Assembly: GCA_021783525.1 (NCBI GenBank) | Contig: JAJXTT010000123.1 | Coordinates: 1 to 6,074, forward strand | Reading direction: 5' to 3' | DNA from: Pseudomonadota bacterium | GTDB taxonomy: Bacteria; Pseudomonadota; Gammaproteobacteria; Burkholderiales; Gallionellaceae | Length of the DNA stretch: 6,074 bases | Made by a program: the position numbers and the translations under genes | Part shown: one piece after another, positions 1 to 5,393 of the stretch | Layout of the letters: every line of letters starts with the position of its first letter | Numbering within the stretch: position 1 is the stretch's first letter | The notes under the pieces: generated by a model | Seen by the model: only the letters and a program-made list of their open reading frames with translations | Told to the model about the DNA's origin: nothing | Databases searched by the model: none

Positions 1-30
1 TTTTTATTTTGAAGACACAAGTCACTCCCA

Positions 31-60
31 GCCGGGGTTGCGCAACGCCTGAACACCGGC
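31..60. repeat. Inverted repeat downstream of the hemoglobin gene
   Basis: GCCGG (31-35) pairs with CCGGC (56-60), and a 10-base palindrome GTTGCGCAAC (37-46) sits inside. On the plus strand it is followed by a T-rich stretch (about 65-78), so it could terminate a transcript entering from the left. On the hemoglobin (minus) strand no T-run follows, so it is not a classical terminator for that gene. The 5-base outer stem with a 20-base interior is weak, and its function is uncertain. Confidence 0.25.
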
Positions 61-71
61 GCTTGTTATTT

Positions 72-536
72 TTATTTTCCGAGCACGTCTTTGCGTGTGC
101 TTTCCGCGATTCCAGCGCACTGGGCGATCAGGTGTCCCGGCACGTTCAGTTCCTTGAGCGTGGCGCCCAGGTTCTCCATCACCGCATTGAAGTGGGAATC
201 GTTCAGACCTTTGGCTACGAGGTGCGCATGGCCGCGCCGCATGTCTTCCCCGGTGTAGTTGTGCGGGCCGCCGAAAGCCATGGTCAGGAACGCCTTTTGT
301 TTGGCGGCTTGCTTGTCCATGTCAACGCCTTCGAAGAAATGGCTGATGCGCGAATCTTTCAGTACCTTGCGGTAGAAGATGTCGACCGCCGCATTGACCG
401 CACCTTCGCCGCCGAGCTGCTGATAGATGGATTGCGCCGATGCGGTGGCAGGCTGTGGTTTGCCGGCTGCCAAAATCATCAAGGCCACAATAATGAACGG
501 TAAGAACACAAATATCACTACTCCGAAGTTTCCCAT
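72..536 (-). CDS. Membrane-anchored group I truncated hemoglobin (trHbN/GlbN type)
   Basis: This is a heme protein of the 2-on-2 truncated globin family, group I, whose members bind O2 and often detoxify NO. From the chosen ATG it has 154 residues. Residues 3-25 are a hydrophobic segment with no signal-peptidase site that I can recognise, so it is probably an uncleaved membrane anchor. The globin domain runs from about residue 36 (IYQQLGGEGAV) to the end. By comparison with remembered cyanobacterial GlbN, Tyr55 (in FYRKVL) is B10, Gln76 is E7, Lys79 is E10, Gln80 is E11 and His103 (in RRGHAH) is the proximal F8 ligand. The GGP and YTG motifs before the F helix are present. Tyr-B10 with Gln-E7/E11 is the usual group I ligand-stabilising set. 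An ATG 15 bases upstream (551) is in frame, but only the 536 start has a well-spaced ribosome binding site. The gene is divergent from the PAS-GGDEF gene. Family assignment is firm; the physiological role is inferred. Confidence 0.93.
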   Translation of the reverse strand: MGNFGVVIFVFLPFIIVALMILAAGKPQPATASAQSIYQQLGGEGAVNAAVDIFYRKVLKDSRISHFFEGVDMDKQAAKQKAFLTMAFGGPHNYTGEDMRRGHAHLVAKGLNDSHFNAVMENLGATLKELNVPGHLIAQCAGIAESTRKDVLGK

Positions 537-543
537 TGCCATA

Positions 544-549
544 CTCCCC
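544..549 (-). promoter_or_regulatory. Ribosome binding site deciding the hemoglobin start
   Basis: GGGGAG on the minus strand lies 7 bases before the ATG at 536. It overlaps an in-frame upstream ATG (551) and is only one base from another (542), so it can serve neither of those. No Shine-Dalgarno-like sequence precedes the 551 ATG. Confidence 0.65.
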
Positions 550-551
550 AT

Positions 552-678
552 AGATGTAAATTGAATTGATTCGCCGCTGGCTGGTTTTTTTTACAACGGC
601 ATGGGGATACTAAATTAATTTCCGCACATAACATATATCTAAAATACATTATTTAACGCAATTTTAACAAGTAGGCGA
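552..678. promoter_or_regulatory. AT-rich divergent intergenic region (hemoglobin / diguanylate cyclase)
   Basis: This gap separates two divergent genes and is much more AT-rich than the flanking coding DNA, especially 605-670, so it should hold both promoters. Candidate -10-like elements such as TAAAAT (640-645) exist on the plus strand, but I found no matching -35 at proper spacing on either strand. I saw no clear FNR-type (TTGAT-N4-ATCAA) palindrome. The call rests on position and composition, not on a recognised promoter. Confidence 0.4.
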
Positions 679-1776
679 TTGGGATACTCAGGAAAGGAAG
701 ATTGCTGGTTTGCACCTGACGAAAGGCGCGATCTCTATGGCGCGCAACAGGCTGCCATGGCAGCATACGGCGCTGAAAGCGTTGTGCGCTGGAATTTCAA
801 GATCACTGAAGGGATGAAGCAAAAAATGAACGGAATCTCGCAACATGAGGAACGCGTCGCCCTCGCCGACATGGACGGCACCTACAAAACCCTGCTCGAA
901 TCCACCAAGGCGATTCCCTGGAAGATCAACTGGGAAACCATGAAGTTCAGCTACATCGGCCCGCAGATCGAAGCGCTGCTGGGCTGGCCGCAGGAGAGCT
1001 GGCTGACCGCGAACGACTGGATCGAACGCATCCATCCGGAAGATCGCGAGCGGACGACGAACTTTTGCGTCGCGCAGACGATCGGCGGTGTCGACCATGA
1101 AGCGGACTACCGTGCGCTGACGGCGGACGGCAACTTCGTGTGGATACGCGACTATGTCCACGTCATCCGCAAGGACGGCGTGACGACCGAACTGGTTGGC
1201 TTCATGTTCGACATCTCCGAGCGCAAAAAGATGGAGGAAGAATTGCTCGCGCTCAATCGCAAGTTGGAGGCGCTCACGCTGCAGGATGGCCTGACCGGCG
1301 TGTCGAACCGGCGGCTGTTCGACCAGACCCTGAAGTCCGAATGGTTTCATGCCATGCGCGATCGCCAGCCGCTTTCGCTCATTGTGCTGGATATCGATCA
1401 TTTCAAACAGTACAACGACCATTACGGCCACCTGAAGGGAGACGAGTGCCTGACGCGGGTTGCGCAGGCGCTGAACAAGATTCCGCTGCGGGCGACCGAC
1501 CTGTTTGCGCGCTACGGCGGGGAGGAATTCGTGCTGCTGCTGCCCAAGGCGGATATCGCATCCGCCGTCGAGATCGCCGAGAAATGCCGCAAGCTCGTGG
1601 AAGACCTGGCCATTCCGCATGAAAAGTCAGCCACCAGCAGTGTGCTTACCATCAGCGTAGGGGTCGCATCGCTGACCCCGGTGCCGGCTTCCGAGCCTGA
1701 CTCGCTGTTTGCCGTGGCCGACCGTTTGCTCTACCAGGCAAAGGAGTGTGGACGCAACCGGGTTGTATCGGCATGA
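679..1776 (+). CDS. PAS-GGDEF diguanylate cyclase
   Basis: This enzyme is predicted to make cyclic di-GMP from two GTP. The frame encodes up to 365 residues. A PAS domain of the PAS_3 type spans roughly 75-185 (IGPQIEALLGW, IHPEDR, then the C-terminal FMFDISERKK motif). A short helical linker (about 182-200) leads into a GGDEF domain (200-365) starting LQDGLTGVSNRR. The metal and substrate region is LDIDHFKQYND (237-247), and the active-site signature is GGEEF (280-284). RATD (271-274) lies exactly five residues before it, which is the RxxD product-inhibition site. The enzyme is therefore probably active and feedback-inhibited. No membrane segment is visible, so it is likely cytosolic. The start is uncertain: 679 is a TTG with a poor ribosome binding site. 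ATGs at 757, 814 and 826 are alternatives, and all keep both domains. The 826 ATG has GAAGGGA 11 bases upstream. The signal sensed by the PAS domain cannot be read from sequence. Confidence 0.9.
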   Translation: MGYSGKEDCWFAPDERRDLYGAQQAAMAAYGAESVVRWNFKITEGMKQKMNGISQHEERVALADMDGTYKTLLESTKAIPWKINWETMKFSYIGPQIEALLGWPQESWLTANDWIERIHPEDRERTTNFCVAQTIGGVDHEADYRALTADGNFVWIRDYVHVIRKDGVTTELVGFMFDISERKKMEEELLALNRKLEALTLQDGLTGVSNRRLFDQTLKSEWFHAMRDRQPLSLIVLDIDHFKQYNDHYGHLKGDECLTRVAQALNKIPLRATDLFARYGGEEFVLLLPKADIASAVEIAEKCRKLVEDLAIPHEKSATSSVLTISVGVASLTPVPASEPDSLFAVADRLLYQAKECGRNRVVSA

Positions 1777-1810
1777 GCTTTTGACAGGCTATTGATCCGG
1801 CACTACAAGT

Positions 1811-1833
1811 CCCCTCTCCCATAGGGCGAGGGA
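1811..1833. terminator. GC-rich hairpin between convergent genes, possible bidirectional terminator or dispersed repeat
   Basis: CCCTCTCCC (1812-1820) and GGGCGAGGG (1824-1832) form a 9-pair stem with one T/C mismatch and an ATA loop. It lies between the ends of the GGDEF gene (1776) and the DUF1614 gene (1860). No T-run follows on either strand, so it is not a textbook intrinsic terminator. It resembles the CCCTCTCCC/GGGAGAGGG palindromes that recur between genes in many proteobacteria; this is from memory and has not been searched. Confidence 0.45.
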
Positions 1834-1859
1834 GAAAAGCGGACTCGATCTGCAATTCC

Positions 1860-2516
1860 CTAAGTCAATAACACTGCCACGAGTCCGCTGATGAATATCC
1901 CGTCGAAGCTGCCTGCGCCGCCGATCGAGGCGAACGGAGTGCCCAGGCGCCGTATGTCCGCGAGGTGCAACAGGTCGGAGCCGATCAACACACCCAGGGT
2001 GCCGCTGATGAAGGCCAGCGGTGCGGCATTGGACGGATCGAGCATGGTGGAAGCCAGTGCCGCCATCAGGGGCGCGAGGAACATGGGCGCGCCCAGGCCG
2101 ATACCAGGTACCGTGCGGGTGGTCTTGAAACACAGCACGGTGACGGCGGCGACTGCAAGCATGACGTACAATAAATTCAGCGGGTGGTGCGCCAGCAGGT
2201 AAAGGCAGAATGCGGCGGGGACCACGCAGCCGCCGACATTGACCATGATGACGGTGCTGCCGGTGTAGGGCATCCCGCTGTAGAACTCGCGCAGGTTCGG
2301 GGGCATCTTTTCCAGGTTGGGCGGGTCGGACTTCATGCTGAACAGGGGCAGGTTGACCAGGCTGCCGCCCAATATGGTGAGGAACAGGAGCGTGGCAGAA
2401 TCCGGGGAGAGGTCGAGCTTCTCGAACGCGACGTTCAGCGCGCCAAGCTGGATGCTCATCAGGAGCATCGCGAGTGCGGCGATCAGCAGGATGTAGCGGA
2501 GCGGGAATTTCGGCAT
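1860..2516 (-). CDS. DUF1614 family multi-pass membrane protein
   Basis: This is a 218-residue hydrophobic protein matching the DUF1614 family, whose function is unknown to me. Hydrophobic segments lie at about 7-27, 39-57, 83-107, 110-127, 135-155, 161-178 and 195-217, giving roughly six to seven membrane spans. Family-like motifs are GIGLGAPMFLAPLMAAL near 139-155, the following FISGTLGVLIGSDLLHL, and the C-terminal IGGAGSFDGIFISGL. The conserved acidic residues inside the glycine-rich C-terminal motifs (GSD, SFDG) are unusual for membrane spans and may be functional. I chose the ATG at 2516 because it starts directly at the first membrane segment. The frame stays open to an ATG at 2666, but the added 50 residues are polar and look non-conserved. 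Neither start has a good ribosome binding site. The gene is convergent with the GGDEF gene and divergent from the SRAP gene, so it is probably monocistronic. Confidence 0.85.
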   Translation of the reverse strand: MPKFPLRYILLIAALAMLLMSIQLGALNVAFEKLDLSPDSATLLFLTILGGSLVNLPLFSMKSDPPNLEKMPPNLREFYSGMPYTGSTVIMVNVGGCVVPAAFCLYLLAHHPLNLLYVMLAVAAVTVLCFKTTRTVPGIGLGAPMFLAPLMAALASTMLDPSNAAPLAFISGTLGVLIGSDLLHLADIRRLGTPFASIGGAGSFDGIFISGLVAVLLT

Positions 2517-2754
2517 ACGTAATTGTGGCTCAAATAAGGGTTGAGGGCGACTGGTCCGGGTCTGCGAATGGTTCCATGCATTTGGCGTTCGGCCTGAGTG
2601 CGTTGCGAGGCAAGTGTTGTGGACATGCACGGCACGGCAGGATTCGAGTGCTGATGGGGTCAGCATCGAAGCGATTATTGTGAGGTCGGCAGTGCAGGAT
2701 CAGTTCGACGCTGACCTGGCTGGTTTTGGATTCGGGGCGCTGGAGTGCACGATC
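2517..2754. promoter_or_regulatory. Divergent intergenic region between DUF1614 and SRAP genes
   Basis: This 238-bp gap should carry promoters for both flanking genes. I found no convincing -35/-10 pair. It contains a perfect inverted repeat TGCTGA (2649-2654) / TCAGCA (2660-2665) and a weaker CTCAA (2529-2533) / TTGAG (2541-2545). No CTGT-N8-ACAG LexA-type box is visible, despite the SOS-associated name of the downstream family. Open frames run through part of it from both sides but look like non-coding extensions. Confidence 0.4.
2649..2665. repeat. Perfect 6-bp inverted repeat, possible operator
   Basis: TGCTGA and TCAGCA are separated by TGGGG, giving a dyad 90 bases upstream of the SRAP start. 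The arms and spacing fit either a dimeric regulator site or a short hairpin. No T-run follows, so a terminator is unlikely. A 6-bp dyad can occur by chance in a gap of this length. Confidence 0.3.
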
Positions 2755-3468
2755 ATGTGTGGAAGATACGTTTCACCTGATGAAGCCGCAATCGAAAGGC
2801 ATTGGCATATCGGTCGCCATAATCTGAACACGTCCATCGTGCCGGTCTTCAATGTTGCACCGACCATGCAAGTGCCGATCATCCTGCAAGCGCCTGATGG
2901 CATTATCGAGTTGGCCTGGGCGAGATGGGGACTAATTCCGGGCTGGTGGAAGAAGCCGGCGCCACCTTCATTGACCTTCAATGCGCGCTCCGAAGAGGCA
3001 GCGGAAAAACCGACCTGGCGATCAAGCCTGAAGACCATGCGCTGTCTCATGCCGGCGCGCGGGTGGTACGAATGGAACGAGCATGAACGCGTCCGCGCCG
3101 AATCCGGGCGACAGGTGAATCAGCCGTATTTCATTTACGCGCCCGATGAGGAAGTAGTCGCCTTTGCAGCCATGTGGTCGCTTTGGAAGCGCCCCGATGC
3201 AGAACCGGTCCTGTCCTGCGCGCTTCTTACCAGAGAGGCGGCGCCGAGCATTGCGCATATCCATCACCGCATGCCCGTGGTGCTTGATCCCGAGCAATAC
3301 CTGGCGTGGCTCGCACCGTCCACCACGCCGAAGGAAGTGGGCATGCTGATCGCGGATTCATTGCAGGACTTTGAGGGGTACCGTGTCAGCACGAAGGTAA
3401 ACAGCGTTCGCAATGACTTCCCCGGATTGTTGGAGAAGATCGGACAACAGACTGGCAGGGCAGGATGA
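2755..3468 (+). CDS. SRAP domain protein (YedK/HMCES-type abasic-site DNA-protein crosslinker)
   Basis: Proteins of this family shield abasic sites in single-stranded DNA by forming a thiazolidine crosslink through the N-terminal cysteine exposed after Met removal. The 237-residue protein starts MCGRYV, so Cys2 is in the required place. Other active-site landmarks are FNVAP (32-36), FNARSE with Asn76, GWYEW with Glu106, and IHHRMP with His170, equivalent to the Asn, Glu and His residues of E. coli YedK. Length and motif order are normal, and the protein looks intact and cytosolic. The start at 2755 is fixed by the catalytic Cys2 and by GGAG (2742-2745) nine bases upstream; the open frame extends back to 2614, but that would bury the cysteine. 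The next gene begins 49 bp downstream on the same strand, so an operon is possible. No LexA box is visible. Confidence 0.95.
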   Translation: MCGRYVSPDEAAIERHWHIGRHNLNTSIVPVFNVAPTMQVPIILQAPDGIIELAWARWGLIPGWWKKPAPPSLTFNARSEEAAEKPTWRSSLKTMRCLMPARGWYEWNEHERVRAESGRQVNQPYFIYAPDEEVVAFAAMWSLWKRPDAEPVLSCALLTREAAPSIAHIHHRMPVVLDPEQYLAWLAPSTTPKEVGMLIADSLQDFEGYRVSTKVNSVRNDFPGLLEKIGQQTGRAG

Positions 3469-3517
3469 ACCAAGCCCGCGTCATCCCCGGAAAAGGGAAG
3501 AAAGGCAGTGACCTCAC

Positions 3518-4207
3518 ATGACTGAATCCGCCTGGTGTGACGTCGTGTTGCTTGCATTTTGCTGGATAGCGTACTTCGCCCTGCACTCCGCACTGGCGTC
3601 GCTGGCGGTGAAGCGCAGGGTTGCCGCGGGCTGGCCGAGCCTGATGCCGTATTACCGGCTGACATTCAACGTCCTGGCATCGCTCCTGATCCTGCCGATC
3701 CTGTGGCTCACCTACCGCGCTCCCGAGCCGATGTTGTGGCGCTGGCAGGGCATCGGCGCCTGGCTGGCAAACGGGCTGGCGCTGGCCGCGCTCTTCGGCT
3801 TCTGGTTGTCTCTCAAGAGCTACGACATGCAGGAGTTCCTTGGCCTGCGCCAGTTGCAGGCGCAAGTCCGGAAGGTCGAGGATCAGGAGCACTTCCATCT
3901 TTCCACGTTTCACCGCCACGTGCGCCACCCCTGGTACTTCTTCGGCCTGGTACTGGTCTGGACGCGCGACATGAGTGCGACGACGCTATTGTCCAGCGTG
4001 TTCATTACACTCTATTTCATTATCGGATCGCGTCTGGAGGAGAAGAAATTGCTGGTCTACCACGGCGACACTTACCGCCGCTATATGGAGCGCGTTCCCG
4101 GCCTGATACCGCTGCCCTGGAAATACCTTGCGACGGACGAGGCCGAGGCGCTGCTGAAGCCAGATCAGGACGCCGGAATCAAAGGGGCAGGTTTACCATG
4201 GAGCTGA
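3518..4207 (+). CDS. NnrU / isoprenylcysteine methyltransferase-like membrane protein
   Basis: This 229-residue integral membrane protein has hydrophobic segments at about 8-30, 48-66, 78-98, 138-149 and 153-171. The C-terminal half carries the RHPWY motif (136-140), then an EEKKLL segment (174-179) and YHGDTYRRYMERVPGLIP (181-198). This arrangement is typical of ICMT/PEMT-type methyltransferases that bind S-adenosylmethionine at the membrane surface. The N-terminal ALHSALAS (21-28) and YYRLTFNVLA (45-54) are characteristic of the NnrU-like and MddA-like branch. The substrate cannot be told from sequence; isoprenylcysteine, methanethiol or another small acceptor are family possibilities. The ATG at 3518 follows an A/G-rich stretch with AAAGG 12 bases upstream, a somewhat long spacing. 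The last residues overlap the start of rsgA by 10 bases, which implies co-transcription and translational coupling. Confidence 0.85.
   Translation: MTESAWCDVVLLAFCWIAYFALHSALASLAVKRRVAAGWPSLMPYYRLTFNVLASLLILPILWLTYRAPEPMLWRWQGIGAWLANGLALAALFGFWLSLKSYDMQEFLGLRQLQAQVRKVEDQEHFHLSTFHRHVRHPWYFFGLVLVWTRDMSATTLLSSVFITLYFIIGSRLEEKKLLVYHGDTYRRYMERVPGLIPLPWKYLATDEAEALLKPDQDAGIKGAGLPWS
4189..4191 (+). promoter_or_regulatory. Ribosome binding site for rsgA inside the preceding gene
   Basis: AGG, within the purine-rich run AAAGGGGCAGG (4181-4191), lies six bases before the ATG at 4198. It sits inside the last codons of the methyltransferase-like gene. It supports 4198 as the start rather than any position further upstream in the long open frame. 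Confidence 0.6.
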
Positions 4208-5250
4208 CCGAACTCGGTCTGGATGGCGTGCTTGCGGAGCAGGCAAGGTGCGGGTCAGGCCAGCGACTCGCGCGGGTGACTGCCGTCGACCGCGGGCGCT
4301 ATGTTGTCCGCAACGAACAGGGCGAAGTGCCTGCCGAACTGACGGGCAGGTTTCTTCATGCTGCCACGTCCTCCGTCGATATGCCTTGTGTCGGGGATTG
4401 GGTGTGTGTGCAGTACCACGATGCGGAGTCGCATGCGAGCATCCATGACGTGGTGCCCAGAAGGTCCTTCCTGAGGCGCAAGGCTCCCGGCAAGAACATC
4501 GACTTCCAGATGATCGCGGCGAACATCGATGTGGCGTTCATCGTGCAGTCGTGCCATTTCGATTTCAATGTGCGCAGGCTGGAGCGCTACCTGGTGATGG
4601 TCAACGAGGGGCATATCGAGCCGGTGCTGCTGCTGACCAAGACGGACCTGGTGAGTGCCCCGGAGCTGGAGCGCATGATCGCCAACATTCGCGCGGCAGG
4701 CATCACGGCCAGGATATTCCCGCTCAGCAATGTTACGGGCGAGGGCGTGGAGCAGGTGAGGCAGCTCATGCTGCCGGGCAGGACTTATTGCCTGCTTGGC
4801 TCTTCTGGCGTGGGCAAGACGACGCTGATCAATCATCTGCTGGGCCGTGACGCGCTGGAGACCGCGGCGGTCAGCGGCACGGGCGAAGGCAGGCACACCA
4901 CCACGCGCCGCCACCTGGTCGTGCTCGATAATGGCGCGCTGCTGATCGATATGCCGGGGATGCGTGAGCTGGGTATCTTGAGCGCAGGCGAAGGGCTGGA
5001 CGACAGTTTTGCCGATATCAAGGCGCTTGCGACCAGATGTCGCTTTGCCGATTGCAGCCACAATAACGAGCCGGGCTGCGCCATCCGCAAGGCGATCGAG
5101 AGCGGCGAGCTGAACCCGGAGCATTACCGGAGTTACCTGAAGCTCAAGGCGGAGTCCGATTTCAACGAGATGTCGTATGTGGACAAGCGGAAGAAGGACA
5201 GGGCGTTCGGGAAGATGGTGAAGACGGTGTTGAAGCAGAAAGGCGAGTGA
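4198..5250 (+). CDS. rsgA: Ribosome small subunit-dependent GTPase A (RsgA/YjeQ family)
   Basis: RsgA is a circularly permuted GTPase that helps mature the 30S ribosomal subunit. The 350-residue protein has an N-terminal OB-fold region (about 20-90), then permuted GTPase motifs: G4 TKTD (147-150), G5-like LSNVTGEG (176-183), G1 GSSGVGKTTL (201-210), G2 GEGRHTTT (229-236) and G3 DMPGMRE (251-257). The zinc site uses Cys281, Cys286, His288 and Cys294. A basic tail with KRKKDR (330-335) ends the protein. G3 reads DMPG rather than the common DTPG, and the leader ELTELGLDG is longer than in E. coli RsgA. Both traits suggest the divergent RsgA branch that, as far as I recall, often coexists with a canonical copy. 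The 4198 start is supported by AGG at 4189-4191. The open frame continues back to 3559, but that part is a shadow of the methyltransferase-like gene. The start overlaps that gene by 10 bases. Confidence 0.93.
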   Translation: MELTELGLDGVLAEQARCGSGQRLARVTAVDRGRYVVRNEQGEVPAELTGRFLHAATSSVDMPCVGDWVCVQYHDAESHASIHDVVPRRSFLRRKAPGKNIDFQMIAANIDVAFIVQSCHFDFNVRRLERYLVMVNEGHIEPVLLLTKTDLVSAPELERMIANIRAAGITARIFPLSNVTGEGVEQVRQLMLPGRTYCLLGSSGVGKTTLINHLLGRDALETAAVSGTGEGRHTTTRRHLVVLDNGALLIDMPGMRELGILSAGEGLDDSFADIKALATRCRFADCSHNNEPGCAIRKAIESGELNPEHYRSYLKLKAESDFNEMSYVDKRKKDRAFGKMVKTVLKQKGE

Positions 5251-5393
5251 GATAATGAAAAAGTCCTCTCCGCGAGTTACCAAAACGTCCGGGACTCAAG
5301 GATAATGCTTGCAGTGTCGCACGGGCTGATGGCCGGATATTGAATGTCGCACCAACGGTTTCACCGATAAACATGAGAAGGAGGAATTGAGTG
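5251..5393 (+). promoter_or_regulatory. Gap between rsgA and the cyclic-nucleotide-binding gene
   Basis: These 143 bases hold no gene. There is no hairpin followed by a T-run, so read-through from rsgA is possible. TGTCGCAC occurs twice (5315-5322 and 5345-5352), and GATAATG occurs twice (5251-5257 and 5301-5307). No proper -35/-10 pair was found. The 3' end carries the strong ribosome binding site of the next gene. Confidence 0.3.
5378..5384 (+). promoter_or_regulatory. Strong Shine-Dalgarno sequence for the cyclic-nucleotide-binding gene
   Basis: AAGGAGG is a near-perfect anti-16S match. It lies nine bases before the ATG at 5394 and six bases before an adjoining in-frame GTG at 5391. It is the strongest ribosome binding site in the window and suggests efficient translation. 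Confidence 0.8.

Noticed and set aside
9..503. A plus-strand open frame across the hemoglobin gene
   Set aside because: It is antisense to a protein with clear globin motifs and has no domain of its own.
561..574. TTGAATTGATTC as a possible FNR-type site near the hemoglobin gene
   Set aside because: It does not have the TTGAT-N4-ATCAA arrangement; the half-site is not mirrored at the required spacing.
688..1620. A 310-codon minus-strand open frame opposite the PAS-GGDEF gene
   Set aside because: It is antisense to a confident gene, with shadow-like composition and no domain.
2517..2666. A 50-residue N-terminal extension of the DUF1614 protein
   Set aside because: It is polar, has no ribosome binding site at 2666 and no resemblance to the family. 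The first membrane span begins right after the 2516 ATG.
2614..2754. A 47-residue N-terminal extension of the SRAP protein
   Set aside because: It would bury the catalytic cysteine, which must be residue 2.
3484..3500. TCCC/GGGA dyad between the SRAP and methyltransferase-like genes
   Set aside because: The stem is only four pairs with a purine loop and no T-run. It does not qualify as a terminator or a recognisable repeat.
3559..4197. Upstream extension of the rsgA frame by 213 codons
   Set aside because: It overlaps the methyltransferase-like gene in another frame, is Arg/Ala/Pro-rich without family resemblance, and RsgA proteins of this type begin near the 4198 ATG.
4255..5283. A 342-codon minus-strand open frame opposite rsgA
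   Set aside because: It lies antisense to a clear RsgA with all motifs. Its protein has the His/Arg/Gln-rich composition typical of shadow frames in GC-rich DNA and no recognisable domain.
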